Below are positions 6,103-14,688 of a stretch of 42,541 bases of DNA, one piece after another. How positions within the stretch are numbered: the first letter of the stretch is position 1; every line of letters starts with the position of its first letter. Under the pieces are notes generated by a model. The model had not been told where the DNA came from. It searched no databases and worked only from the letters and a program-made list of their open reading frames with translations. Made by a program: the position numbers and the translations under genes. Origin of the DNA: a virus; IMG/VR virus record IMGVR_UViG_3300005826_000005, positions 1 through 42,541 of that record, one strand, 5' to 3'.

Positions 6103-6854
6103 TGGTTGCCCCCAACGTCGCAGGCACACCCACGTCTGGTGGTGGTGGGTTCGGTAACCAGTCGGTCAACTATCCCGCTAGTCACGCCGCTGGAGAGCTG
6201 TTCCTGCTGTATGTGGTGGGATTCCACTACGGCACCGTAGGCACGTTCGCAGCTAGCGGTTTCACCGAGTTGGGTACCCACGTTTGGACTGGTCCCGTCG
6301 ATGGCTCTGATTGGCGAATGAGCTGGTTCGGTCGTATTCGGACTGGCTCCGAAGGGTCAAGCGTTACGGTAACGCAATCACAGTCGGCATACATGAATGT
6401 CGGCATGCTGCGTATCGCTGATGCTGACGTGTCGGGGACGATAACTGCCGCGGTGGACGTCACGCCGACCGTGACTGGGAACGGTCGAGGCGCAACGGCG
6501 ACGATGGTGCAGACCACCACCGTGACAAATGATGCCACGTATTTCGCGCATGGCACACCATACGACAACGCTTTCAGTTCCACGCCGTCTGGTTTCACGC
6601 AAGAAGTGTCCGACTCAAATGCTCAGCGCATTTGGTCGAAGGAGATGGCAAGTGCGGGGGCTACTGGCACGCCCACGATGTCCCTGTCGGGCACCGATGA
6701 CTGGATGGTTCATGGTATTGCGATCAAACCTGCTGGCGGCGGCGGGGGCTGGGATGGTTCGTTTATTCGTCTCGCCAACGGAAACCTGGCTCGCGTCCGA
6801 ATGGCCAACGGTGACGCAGCGTCGGTGAGGCTCGCCAACGGCAATCGACTGTAA
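6102..6854 (+). CDS. Receptor-binding or fibre-tip protein candidate
   Basis: A 250-aa beta-rich protein (Thr, Val, Gly, Ser, Trp), with segments such as FTELGTHVWTGPVDGSDWRM typical of lectin-like phage surface domains. The C-terminus, after a Gly run, has three copies of a short motif: IRLANGN, VRMANGD, VRLANGN. It overlaps both neighbours as TAATG and so belongs to the fibre operon. It may bind host glycan; this is inferred from composition and position only. Confidence 0.6.
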   Translation: MVAPNVAGTPTSGGGGFGNQSVNYPASHAAGELFLLYVVGFHYGTVGTFAASGFTELGTHVWTGPVDGSDWRMSWFGRIRTGSEGSSVTVTQSQSAYMNVGMLRIADADVSGTITAAVDVTPTVTGNGRGATATMVQTTTVTNDATYFAHGTPYDNAFSSTPSGFTQEVSDSNAQRIWSKEMASAGATGTPTMSLSGTDDWMVHGIAIKPAGGGGGWDGSFIRLANGNLARVRMANGDAASVRLANGNRL

Positions 6855-8449
6855 TGACGATTCCGTTTGATGAGCTGTTGGAGGAACGTGAGTGGCGACG
6901 ATGTGCGCCCGACTGGGCGACGTCTACGTTGGCGGAGAAAGTCGAAGCGTTCGACTATTTCTGTCGGAAGTATTGGACCATTCGGCATCCCGAACGAGGC
7001 CGCATTTCGTTCGATCTGCGCGAAGCACAGTTAACGACCGTCGAGTCGTGGATCGCAAATCGCTATTCGATTGTGTTGAAGGCTCGGCAGATCGGTTTCT
7101 CGACGCTCGCAGCGGCGTACTCGGTGTGGCTTTCATGGTTCTATGAGGACCGCCATGTCATCATGCTTTCCCGCACAGAGCGTGATGCGATCAAGCTGCT
7201 GGAGAAATCGAAGTACGGGTTCAAGGCGTTGCCGTCGTGGTTTCGTGACCGTGGCCCGTTGTATGACATGAGACAAACTTCGATCACTTTCTCGAACGAG
7301 TCGAAGATCGAGTCACTACCTAGTGGGAATGACCCCGCTCGCGGCGAATCGGTGTTCCTGGTGATCGTTGACGAGTGGGCCTTCCTGCCGAACCCCGACG
7401 AGGCTTGGGCGTCCATCGAGCCCATCGCTGACGTCGGCGGTCGAGTCATAGGGCTGTCCACCGCAAATGGCGAAGGCAACATCTTCCATACGCTGTGGCA
7501 GGGCTCCAAAGGGTATGGCAATGGAACCAATCGGTTCCATTCCCTGTTCTTTCCGTGGTGGGCAGGCGACCGCGACGATGACTGGTACGAAGCCAAGAAG
7601 CTCGATTTGGCCGACTGGCAGTTGGCTCAAGAATACCCGTCTGATCCAGAAGAGGCGTTCCTACGTTCAGGCCGTCCCGTATTCAACATCGACACACTGC
7701 GTGAGATCGAGACCGTTGAGCCTCGCCGTGGCGACTTGTTGAGCGGCGAGTGGGTCGAGTCGAAAGACGGATCGCTCAGGGTGTGGGAGGAACCGCGTCC
7801 GAAGGCTGTGTATGTGATTGGCGCTGACGTAGCTGAGGGCTTGGAACATGGCGACTATTCGTCGGCGCACGTCATCGACGCCCGCAACAATCGTGTCGTG
7901 GCGCACTGGCACGGCAAAGTTGATCCAGACCAGTTCGGCTCTGTCGTGCTGGCCGAGTTGGGACGGTGGTACAACGATTGTTTGATCGGCGTGGAGTCCA
8001 ACAACCACGGGTTGACCACGTTGAAGTTCCTCCAGCTCGTCGGATATCGCAACATATATCGAGAGCGACGGCACACCCAACAGAACCCCGAGAAGTCCCA
8101 GGCGCTCGGTCATCGCACCACTCAAACGTCGAAGCCTTTAGTTGTAGATGCGCTTGGCGCAATGCTGCGTGACGGCGAACTGCAAGTCTGGTGTGCGGAC
8201 ACGATCCAGGAGTTGAAGACGTTTCGTCGTGACGGCAGGGGCCGCATGGAGGGCTCACCGTGGGACGATCGAACCATGTCTCTGGCCATCGCGGTGTGGA
8301 TGCTGCGGTATGTGTGGCTCCCCGAATACGCGTCGAAGCCTGAACCTGGTCCTGGGACGATGGGATGGCTGGAGAAACAGCTCTACGGCGACCCGAAACC
8401 ATCGAATCAGCGTCGAATCGGCGAGTATTCCGTCCGCATGACCCCATAA
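6854..8449 (+). CDS. terL: Terminase large subunit
   Basis: A 531-aa packaging motor. The ATPase domain has a Walker A-type KARQIGFST (76-84), Walker B VFLVIVDE (167-174) and coupling motif GLSTANG (200-206). The RNase H-like nuclease domain has acidic positions D325 (VIGADVAEG), E381 (GVESNNHG) and D471/D472 (PWDDRTMSLA). It translocates DNA into the prohead through the portal and cuts it. Length and motif order are normal. The ATG overlaps the upstream stop. Four bases after the TAA comes a GTAAC box, so a new transcription unit probably begins there. Confidence 0.95.
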   Translation: MTIPFDELLEEREWRRCAPDWATSTLAEKVEAFDYFCRKYWTIRHPERGRISFDLREAQLTTVESWIANRYSIVLKARQIGFSTLAAAYSVWLSWFYEDRHVIMLSRTERDAIKLLEKSKYGFKALPSWFRDRGPLYDMRQTSITFSNESKIESLPSGNDPARGESVFLVIVDEWAFLPNPDEAWASIEPIADVGGRVIGLSTANGEGNIFHTLWQGSKGYGNGTNRFHSLFFPWWAGDRDDDWYEAKKLDLADWQLAQEYPSDPEEAFLRSGRPVFNIDTLREIETVEPRRGDLLSGEWVESKDGSLRVWEEPRPKAVYVIGADVAEGLEHGDYSSAHVIDARNNRVVAHWHGKVDPDQFGSVVLAELGRWYNDCLIGVESNNHGLTTLKFLQLVGYRNIYRERRHTQQNPEKSQALGHRTTQTSKPLVVDALGAMLRDGELQVWCADTIQELKTFRRDGRGRMEGSPWDDRTMSLAIAVWMLRYVWLPEYASKPEPGPGTMGWLEKQLYGDPKPSNQRRIGEYSVRMTP

Positions 8450-8452
8450 CGG

Positions 8453-8477
8453 GTAACAAACCGCCCATATAAGTATG
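8453..8477 (+). promoter_or_regulatory. GTAAC-N15-GTATG box after terL
   Basis: GTAAC (8453-8457) and GTATG (8473-8477), with ATATAA just before the second element. The ATG of the next gene is inside GTATG and no Shine-Dalgarno is present. Confidence 0.5.
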
Positions 8478-8705
8478 GGGCCAGTTTGTTGCGCGTGTGG
8501 CGCGCTGATTGCCGACGCCGACGAGAACAGCCTGAGACACGGTGAATGCTTCAAATGCCGCATTCAGGGCATCCGTTTCACGTTTGTCGGTGGCGGCGGG
8601 TACGGGCGGGAAACATTCCACAACGGCACCACAGCCGAGTTCGATCGCAGCATACGCGATGGAGCGAAGGCGAATGGGATCGAGATAGATCGGGCACCCC
8701 GTTGA
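8475..8705 (+). CDS. 76-aa zinc-ribbon protein
   Basis: Starts MGPVCCACGALIADADENSL and continues to CFKC, so two CxxC pairs (C5-C6-x-C8 and C26-x2-C29) likely bind zinc, followed by a Gly-rich segment GIRFTFVGGGGYGRETFHNG. Similar zinc-ribbon proteins sit beside terminase or portal genes in other phages, so it may assist packaging or head assembly. No ribosome-binding site is visible. The stop overlaps the TTG start of the next gene (TTGA). Confidence 0.7.
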   Translation: MGPVCCACGALIADADENSLRHGECFKCRIQGIRFTFVGGGGYGRETFHNGTTAEFDRSIRDGAKANGIEIDRAPR

Positions 8706-9016
8706 TTCTCTGGACCAACATTATTCTTTCGGCAGCCGCTGCCACAGCCAACGCATGGGGCGCATACATGCTCACGGGAGTGGTGAGAGTCAAATATCTC
8801 CTGGTCTCCGTGCTCGCAACCACGTACTGCGCCGCCTACATCTGGCTTCATTTCAATCCAGACAGCGTAGCCGAATGGTCGGTCGCATTGCGGCCACTCA
8901 GCATCGTGACATGGATCGCAGCGTGGATAGTAGGCCCATTCATCATGGTGTTCTACGTGCACCGTGCGGCCCGTGGCATCGTGACCGTGATCGAGGACGT
9001 CGTGAGCGATGAATAA
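8702..9016 (+). CDS. Multi-pass membrane protein
   Basis: Starts at TTG (8702), overlapping the upstream stop; 104 aa. Hydrophobic stretches at about residues 3-22, 30-48 and 66-90 suggest three membrane spans, with a basic loop and an acidic C-terminus (VIEDVVSDE). The upstream extension of the frame to 8546 is a shadow of the zinc-ribbon gene. It may be a holin or part of a membrane complex with the next two genes; neither is proven. It overlaps the following gene by 8 bases. Confidence 0.65.
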   Translation: MILWTNIILSAAAATANAWGAYMLTGVVRVKYLLVSVLATTYCAAYIWLHFNPDSVAEWSVALRPLSIVTWIAAWIVGPFIMVFYVHRAARGIVTVIEDVVSDE

Positions 9017-9302
9017 CTACATCACTCTGCTAGCCGCGATCATTGGTTCTGGCGCGATCGCAACCGTGATCGTCGCCTACATGGGCAGAGACAAGACGAC
9101 GGCAGAAGCTCTGGTAGCTCACGCCCAATCGAAGGACATTCTCACCCAAGCAACGGAACGGGCAGTGTCGATCCTTTCAGATCAGCTTGAAGCAGCGCGT
9201 AAACGCATCGATGACCTAGAAGCTGAGGTTGCTGCGCTTCATCGCGAGATCGAACGGCTCATTCGACAGCTCGACGTGGTGACGAAAGGCAAGCGTGATT
9301 AA
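9009..9302 (+). CDS. Membrane-anchored coiled-coil protein
   Basis: A 97-aa protein with one N-terminal membrane span (about residues 6-24, IIGSGAIATVIVAYM). A long charged helix with heptad character follows (about 45-90, including LEAARKRIDDLEAEVAALHR). This N-anchor plus coiled-coil plan occurs in small phage membrane proteins near holin genes. It overlaps both neighbours and so is co-translated with them. Confidence 0.65.
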   Translation: MNNYITLLAAIIGSGAIATVIVAYMGRDKTTAEALVAHAQSKDILTQATERAVSILSDQLEAARKRIDDLEAEVAALHREIERLIRQLDVVTKGKRD

Positions 9303-9507
9303 GAACGTATGGCTCAACGCCCCTGGGCGCGTGATCGCATTCGTGGAAGCGGTCCTGGCGCTCGTGATTGCATTTGGTCTACAGCTCTCAGGCGAACAGG
9401 TCGCCGCAATCGTGGCTGTAACCACGATGGGGCTCGGCCTCCTGACCGACAAAGTTGCCGTCTCGCGAGAGGCGCTCAACGCATTGGCAGAAAGGGGCGA
9501 CCAATGA
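9295..9507 (+). CDS. Small holin-like membrane protein
   Basis: Starts at GTG (9295), 70 aa. Two hydrophobic segments (about 10-30 and 36-50) are joined by a short polar turn (LSGEQ), with a charged C-terminus. Size and topology fit class II holins of actinophages, but it lies 15 kb from the endolysin gene, so the holin call is tentative. It is the third member of the membrane cluster between terL and portal. Confidence 0.55.
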   Translation: MIKNVWLNAPGRVIAFVEAVLALVIAFGLQLSGEQVAAIVAVTTMGLGLLTDKVAVSREALNALAERGDQ

Positions 9508-9545
9508 AGCGCAGTTCGTCATGGGCGTAACGACAGGGGATAGGC

Positions 9546-11261
9546 ATGCCGAGACCTAAGAATGCCGACGTACTGTCGGCATACAAGAAAGAAGTCGGCC
9601 GCTCCATTAAGTGGCGGAAGCACGAAGATTACGACAAGCTGTGGCGGCGAATGATCGACCTGTATCGCGGTCGGCATTACGACGCAGCCACGAAGACTGA
9701 TCGAATCGTCGTCAACATGGCGTTCGCCACCATCAACGTGGTGTCGCCCGCCGTCGCAGTCAACCACCCGAAGATCGCGGTCAATGCTCGCAGGCCCGAC
9801 GACGCCCCCCAGGCCGTCATCGCCGAAGAGGTCCTCAACTACGAGTGGCGGCGCAACGAGTTCCAAGAGCAGGTCAGGCGCGCCGTCGATGACCAGCTCA
9901 TCATCGGCCACGGTTGGGTGAAGGTCGGCTACAAGTACGTCCAGTTACCCTCTGTGCCCGCCGTCGAGCCCGACGACAACGATCCTGAGATCGAGGTCGA
10001 AGGGAAAGAAGACAAGGCGGACCCCAGCACCGAAGTCACCCAAGTGGTGACGGAGGATCGGCCGACGTTGGAGCGGGTTTCACCATTCGATGTGTTTGTT
10101 GATCCCGACGCTCGAAACCAGCAGGAACTTCGGTGGATCGCGCAGCGAATCCGCCGACCGTTGGCCGACGTCAAGAAAGACAAGCGTTACAACGCCAAAG
10201 CACGCAAAGACGTGCAGGCCACCTTTGGGTCCAAATGGGAGGACGACGAGCGGCCGACACACGGGCAGGAGTCGTTGTCCGATCCTAATGGCTACGTTGA
10301 GGTTTGGGAATGGTGGGATTTGAAGACGGGGAGTGTGTGCACGTTCACCCGTGACGCTGAGCACTTCCTGATTGCCCCCCGTCCGTCGCCGTATCCGTTT
10401 ACGCATCCGTTCTTGATGTTGCGAAACTACGAAGTGCCCGACGAGTTCTACCCTATGGGTGAACTTGAGGCCATCGAAGTATTGCAGCACGAGTTGAATG
10501 CGACACGCACACAGATGTTGAACCACCGCAAGAGGTTCTCACGCAAGTGGGTGTATCGGCGCTCTGCGTTTGATGCTGACGGCATCGCTCAGTTGGAATC
10601 CGACGAAGACAACCTAATGGTGCCCATCGAGACTGACGATGACCCGAGCAAAGTCATTTCCCCGATGCCAGCGGTCATCACTCCGCCAGAGTTCTACAAC
10701 CAGTCCGAGATGATCCAGAACGACATCAACACGGTAACCGCCGTGTCGGAATATATGCGTGGCTCGATGCCCGACATTCGTCGCACAGCGACGGAAGCGG
10801 CCATGTTGCAGGACGCTCAGAATGCACGGTCGGCTGACAAGCTGGCAAAGGTCGAGCGAAGCTTGGGCCACATTGCCGAAAGAGTCATGCAGGTCCTCCA
10901 GACCTTCTTGACGGGTGAGCATGTCGTGCGCCTGGTGGGTCAGGGTGCGAGTCCGATGTGGGTGTATTACGACCGCGACTATTTGGCTGGCGAGTTCGAC
11001 TTTGAGGTCGAGGCGGGTTCCACTCAGCCGCAGAACGAGTCGTTCCGTCGCCAGTCCGCATTGCAGATGGTTGATGCCTTGGCACCGATGGCCGAAGTAA
11101 TCAATCTGCCGCAACTTGCCATGTATGTGTTGCGATACGGATTTGGCATTAAGAACCCTGATGCGTATGTGATGGAACCGCAGGCACCAGGACCAGAGGG
11201 CGTGGGTGGCCCAGTGGAGGAACCCGCTGGGCTGCCCGCGCTCCCGCCAGGGGTGGCGTAA
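9546..11261 (+). CDS. Portal protein
   Basis: A 571-aa protein. The N-terminal region (WRKHEDYDKLWRRMIDLYRG) and the following NMAFATINVVSPAVA are typical of portal proteins of podoviruses and related phages. An acidic loop (about 135-165), a central region with EAIEVLQHELNATRTQMLNH and the C-terminal stem/wing follow. It forms the dodecameric ring through which DNA enters and leaves. AGGGGAT precedes the ATG. The C-terminus is Pro/Gly-rich. Order terL-portal-scaffold-capsid is normal apart from the inserted small genes. Confidence 0.88.
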   Translation: MPRPKNADVLSAYKKEVGRSIKWRKHEDYDKLWRRMIDLYRGRHYDAATKTDRIVVNMAFATINVVSPAVAVNHPKIAVNARRPDDAPQAVIAEEVLNYEWRRNEFQEQVRRAVDDQLIIGHGWVKVGYKYVQLPSVPAVEPDDNDPEIEVEGKEDKADPSTEVTQVVTEDRPTLERVSPFDVFVDPDARNQQELRWIAQRIRRPLADVKKDKRYNAKARKDVQATFGSKWEDDERPTHGQESLSDPNGYVEVWEWWDLKTGSVCTFTRDAEHFLIAPRPSPYPFTHPFLMLRNYEVPDEFYPMGELEAIEVLQHELNATRTQMLNHRKRFSRKWVYRRSAFDADGIAQLESDEDNLMVPIETDDDPSKVISPMPAVITPPEFYNQSEMIQNDINTVTAVSEYMRGSMPDIRRTATEAAMLQDAQNARSADKLAKVERSLGHIAERVMQVLQTFLTGEHVVRLVGQGASPMWVYYDRDYLAGEFDFEVEAGSTQPQNESFRRQSALQMVDALAPMAEVINLPQLAMYVLRYGFGIKNPDAYVMEPQAPGPEGVGGPVEEPAGLPALPPGVA

Positions 11262-11735
11262 GTGACGATCGCCACCGTCACAGCGGACCAGAAGATCAGT
11301 GCGACGTGGGGTAACTCTGTTGCAGCCGCTATCAACGGGGCGTCGAGGATCGGCAGGTACACGGCGTCAGCTTTCGGCGTCCCAACCGCTTCAACTACGA
11401 ACATTGATTTGTCGGTCGATTACGACCCTAACTCGTGGTTTGCGAGTGGGGCGACCGTCACCCCGACCGTGGCAGGCTATTACCTTGTTTCGGGCGCGTT
11501 CACGTTCACTGGTGGTTTCGCAGCGACGGACAGGTTGGCGTGCTTCATCCGCAAGAACGGCACGCAGTTTGTGGGCGTGGAGGGCTATGCGGGATATTCC
11601 GCCCCGAGGCGCAATCTGGCCCATGTTGTCTACCTGGCTGGTACGGACACGGTGAGCCTGGCCGTGTATCAGGCGTCTGGCGCGTCTCGGACGGTTGATG
11701 CTTCCCTGGCGGTCGTGCAGATCACATTCGGTTAG
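11262..11735 (+). CDS. C1q-like jelly-roll virion protein
   Basis: Starts at GTG directly after the portal stop; 157 aa. The beta-rich pattern, with GYYLVSGAFTF, FIRKNGTQ and the terminal VVQITF, is that of C1q/TNF-like trimeric jelly-rolls used as head fibres or tail tips. It lies between portal and scaffold, so it may decorate the head or portal vertex. It has an overall plan like that of 16299-16967. Confidence 0.6.
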   Translation: MTIATVTADQKISATWGNSVAAAINGASRIGRYTASAFGVPTASTTNIDLSVDYDPNSWFASGATVTPTVAGYYLVSGAFTFTGGFAATDRLACFIRKNGTQFVGVEGYAGYSAPRRNLAHVVYLAGTDTVSLAVYQASGASRTVDASLAVVQITFG

Positions 11736-11764
11736 CCGTTTCCATGCGGGTTGGGCCGATTCGC

Positions 11765-11789
11765 GTAACAGATTGCACATATCTCATAG
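11765..11789 (+). promoter_or_regulatory. Degenerate GTAAC box before scaffold and capsid genes
   Basis: GTAAC (11765-11769), 15 bases, then CATAG (11785-11789) in place of GTATG. It is 31 bases upstream of the scaffold start. Here, unlike the other copies, a good ribosome-binding site follows. Confidence 0.35.
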
Positions 11790-11819
11790 AGGCCAAGAGC
11801 AACCGAAAGGACTCGACAG

Positions 11820-12665
11820 TTGCCTACGTTTGAAGAAGCCCTATCCGATGATGGGGCAAATACCCTCACAGAAGACCCCGCCGTTGACGGTGGACAAGTT
11901 GCAGATGAGGGAGCCACCGATAGTGGCGCAGAATCACCGAACTATCTCGACCTGGAAGCCAACCGAGACGCTTACGTCAAGGTCACGGTGGATGGGGAGG
12001 AACTGGACGTTCCGCTCAATGAGGCTCTTGCGGGGTATAGCCGTCAGGCTGATTACACCCGAAAGACGCAGGAGCTAGCACAGCAGCGGGAACAGTTGCA
12101 GTATGCGGAGGCGCTGGCGACAGCGTATGACCGTAATCCCGAAGAGACCGTTCGGTTGCTTGCTCAACAGGCTGGCATCACACTCAACCAGGCTCGCGCA
12201 CAGGTACAAGATGCACAGGAGCAGGTTGAACAGGATGATAGTTGGCTAGACGGAGCGGTCGATCCTCGTCTTTCGATGCTGGAGGAAAGAATCCAGCAGT
12301 TCGAAGTGGCGCAGGCTCGCACCGATCTTGAGCGCACTATCGGCACCTTGCAGGACCGCTACGGAGATGACTTCAATCCAAACGAAGTCGTAAACGCAGC
12401 GATCGCCGCAGGCTCAACTGACCTGGAAGCCGTTTACAAACAAATGGCGTTTGATCGTTTGTTTGCACGGACCGCCGCTCAAGGTGATGCCGAGGAAGCT
12501 CGACAAGCCGCAGAAGCGAGAGCCACCGCCGCTAAGGCTGCGGTCGGCGAGGTAGTCCAGTCGGGTGGTTCTGCGGCGGGAGCTGGGAGCGAGTCAGGCA
12601 CAACTCCCACAACTGTAGCGCAGGCGATAGCGATGGCTGAGGCCGAGCTGGGCCTGTCGCTCTAA
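11820..12665 (+). CDS. Scaffolding protein
   Basis: Starts at TTG (11820) after GAAAGGA; 281 aa. Acidic, Gln/Ala/Glu-rich and helical, with a long coiled-coil region (about 75-175) and a low-complexity Gly/Ser region near 255, directly upstream of the capsid gene. This matches phage scaffolds that direct prohead assembly and leave before maturation. An early LDLEANRDAYVKVTVDGEEL segment is common in scaffold-like capsid assembly proteins. Confidence 0.8.
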   Translation: MPTFEEALSDDGANTLTEDPAVDGGQVADEGATDSGAESPNYLDLEANRDAYVKVTVDGEELDVPLNEALAGYSRQADYTRKTQELAQQREQLQYAEALATAYDRNPEETVRLLAQQAGITLNQARAQVQDAQEQVEQDDSWLDGAVDPRLSMLEERIQQFEVAQARTDLERTIGTLQDRYGDDFNPNEVVNAAIAAGSTDLEAVYKQMAFDRLFARTAAQGDAEEARQAAEARATAAKAAVGEVVQSGGSAAGAGSESGTTPTTVAQAIAMAEAELGLSL

Positions 12666-12688
12666 GACGAAAGCCCTAAGGGGGGGCC

Positions 12689-13675
12689 GTGTCGAACGCA
12701 AACTTCACCACCATTCTGAGCACCACGCTCAACAACTATCGCAAGTCACTCACCGACAACGTATTCGCAGACCGCCCGCTCAGCCGTTGGCTGATGGAGA
12801 AGAAGCGGACTCGGATGCTGTCGGGCGGCGTCAAGATCGTAGAGCCGCTCATTTATGCGGCTGGCAGCTCTGGCTCGTACAGCGGCTACGACCAGATCAC
12901 GATTACGCCGCAGACTGGTTTGACCGCCGCCGAGTTTGACTGGCGTCAGCTCTATGCGACCATCGCCATTTCTGGTCTGGAAGAGGCACAGAACAACGGC
13001 AAGGAAGCGATCATCAACCTGCTTGAAGCGAAGATCATGCAGGCGGAAGAGACGCTCAAGGATGCTGTCAACGTCATGCTGTTCGGCGACGGCACGGGCA
13101 ATACCAACAAGGAATGGCTTGGGGTTGATGCCCTGATCGGTGACGCCACTACGGGCGTCACGACGGTCGGCAACATCGACGCCACGGCGCAGGCGTACTG
13201 GCGGTCGACGGTGCTAGCCAACGGCGGCACGCCCCGTGCTCTGACGCTCGACTTGATGCGTAATGCGTACAACTCGTCCAGCAAGGGCAACGACGTCATC
13301 GACGCCATCTTCTGCACGCAGGTCAACTTCGAGGATTATGAGGCGCTGCTCACGCCAAATGTCCGATATCAGGACGTGAAGTCGGCAAACTCGGGCTTCA
13401 TGAACCTGATGTTCAAGGGTGCACCTGTCTTCTATGACAACGATTGCACTGCGGGCAGCATGTACGGGATCAACTCCAAGTATCTGACTCTGGTCGGCCA
13501 CTCGGATCGCTGGTTCAAGAACAGTGGTTTCTCGGACAACCTGGCGTCGAACAACGCGTCGAGCGGTGCGTCCGTCGTGGCTGACGCTCGGTATGCGCTC
13601 ATCACGGCGTACGGCAACCTGACGGTCAGGAATCGTCAGCGCCAGTTCCGCATTGATGACCTGGTGACCACCTAG
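12689..13675 (+). CDS. Major capsid protein
   Basis: Starts at GTG (12689) after AAGGGGGGG, an unusually strong G-rich ribosome-binding site; 328 aa. The sequence fits HK97-fold capsid proteins of podovirus-like phages, with an N-arm MSNANFTTILSTTLNNYRKS, a TAAEFDWRQLYATIAISGLE region and a C-terminal YALITAYGNLTVRNRQRQF. It lies after the scaffold gene and before a strong terminator. Codon use looks optimised for high expression. Confidence 0.9.
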   Translation: MSNANFTTILSTTLNNYRKSLTDNVFADRPLSRWLMEKKRTRMLSGGVKIVEPLIYAAGSSGSYSGYDQITITPQTGLTAAEFDWRQLYATIAISGLEEAQNNGKEAIINLLEAKIMQAEETLKDAVNVMLFGDGTGNTNKEWLGVDALIGDATTGVTTVGNIDATAQAYWRSTVLANGGTPRALTLDLMRNAYNSSSKGNDVIDAIFCTQVNFEDYEALLTPNVRYQDVKSANSGFMNLMFKGAPVFYDNDCTAGSMYGINSKYLTLVGHSDRWFKNSGFSDNLASNNASSGASVVADARYALITAYGNLTVRNRQRQFRIDDLVTT

Positions 13676-13696
13676 TCAGTAGTAGGCGAAAGTTGA

Positions 13697-13741
13697 GAGC
13701 GGGGTCGGGGCAACGTGGCCCTGGCCCCGCTCTTGCTATTT
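13697..13741 (+). terminator. Terminator downstream of the major capsid gene
   Basis: GAGCGGGG and CCCCGCTC arms with further inner pairs, then TTGCTATTT. It is probably a partial terminator that raises capsid gene dosage over the tail genes. Confidence 0.75.
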
Positions 13742-13751
13742 GGAGGGAAGT

Positions 13752-14024
13752 ATGGCTTACGAGGCCGTTGAAACCGCACTGGTTAGTTCGTTCTACGGGG
13801 CTCCTGCCGACGTGACGACGCCGACTCAATCTGTCAACGGTATCGAGGTTGCACTTGTGAAGCTGTCCGACGCACCGCTGCCCTATGAGGGTGACAAGCG
13901 CAGTGAGAAGAAATGCGTAGCGGACGAGAACACGTGCGAGGGTTGGAAAGCGAAGGGCACGCCGTACTGCATGGGGCATTTGCGGGCGATGGCGAAAGAT
14001 CAGAAAGCCGCGAGGGGTGAATAG
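13752..14024 (+). CDS. 90-aa Cys-containing virion-region protein
   Basis: The ATG at 13752 follows GGAGGGAAGT. The C-terminal half has CVADENTC and YCMGH, so three Cys and a His that may bind a metal. It sits between the capsid and head-tail adaptor genes; it may be a head or completion protein, or an accessory protein. No family recognised. Confidence 0.6.
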   Translation: MAYEAVETALVSSFYGAPADVTTPTQSVNGIEVALVKLSDAPLPYEGDKRSEKKCVADENTCEGWKAKGTPYCMGHLRAMAKDQKAARGE

Positions 14025-14687
14025 GTGAACCTTCAAGAGTTACGAGACGCCGTAAGGAACCAGCTTGACACCGACGAGACGGAAGTCCCGAATACTCTGG
14101 TCGACTTGTTTCTGAGGGACGCTTACAACCGCACCATGCAGCTTGAGGAACGATGGCCCTTCTTTCAGTCATCGTGGTCGTTGGCGTCGTCGCCGCTGAA
14201 CAACGAATACGCCAGAGATAGCACGATTTCTAATCTGGTCCAGGTGTTTGATGCGACGGGCGACTTTGTGCTCGCCCAACTAGACCACGTGCTCGCCGCC
14301 CAAGCGTACGGTGATGGCACGACAATGAGTGGCACACCGCATTACTGGTCGGAGTGGGGCGGCAACATCTATTTGTGGCCGACACCTTCGGAGGCTCGTT
14401 CGTATTCGATGATCGGCTACCGCAGGCCGCAGGATTGGATCGCGTCGGGCGCATCGGCGGAAGTCGATGCGGACGAGCGCTTGCACCTTCCGTTGTTCTA
14501 CTACGCGACATCGCTCGTGTATGCACAGCAGGAAGATGAGCTGCTCGAAGCAATGTATATGACCCGCTATCAGCAGTCGGTGAACCAGGCACGCAATGAT
14601 ATCATGCGGGTGCCGCAGCATCGGCCACTAGTGATGAGTCGTGGTCGCCCGTATGTGTCGCAAACAGTGACGTTGGACGCTCCGTAA
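14025..14687 (+). CDS. Head-tail adaptor
   Basis: Starts at GTG right after the upstream stop; 220 aa. The N-terminus MNLQELRDAVRNQLDTDETE and then LVDLFLRDAYNRTMQLEERW resemble head-tail adaptors of podovirus-type phages, which sit below the portal; an IYLWPTPSEARSYSMIGYRR strand region follows. It is located between capsid and nozzle genes as expected. Confidence 0.78.
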   Translation: MNLQELRDAVRNQLDTDETEVPNTLVDLFLRDAYNRTMQLEERWPFFQSSWSLASSPLNNEYARDSTISNLVQVFDATGDFVLAQLDHVLAAQAYGDGTTMSGTPHYWSEWGGNIYLWPTPSEARSYSMIGYRRPQDWIASGASAEVDADERLHLPLFYYATSLVYAQQEDELLEAMYMTRYQQSVNQARNDIMRVPQHRPLVMSRGRPYVSQTVTLDAP

Positions 14688-14688
14688 T

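Noticed and set aside
5350-6129. 259-aa antisense frame in the fibre gene
   Set aside because: Arg-rich product caused by codon bias of the real plus-strand fibre gene; no start signals.
7314-7326. CACTACCTAGTGG in terL as a regulatory site
   Set aside because: It matches the palindrome core but lies in a conserved coding stretch far from any minus-strand gene boundary; not distinguishable from coincidence.
9528-9548. Another GTAAC late box before portal
   Set aside because: The gap to GCATG is only 12 bases and AGGGGAT is an ordinary ribosome-binding site.
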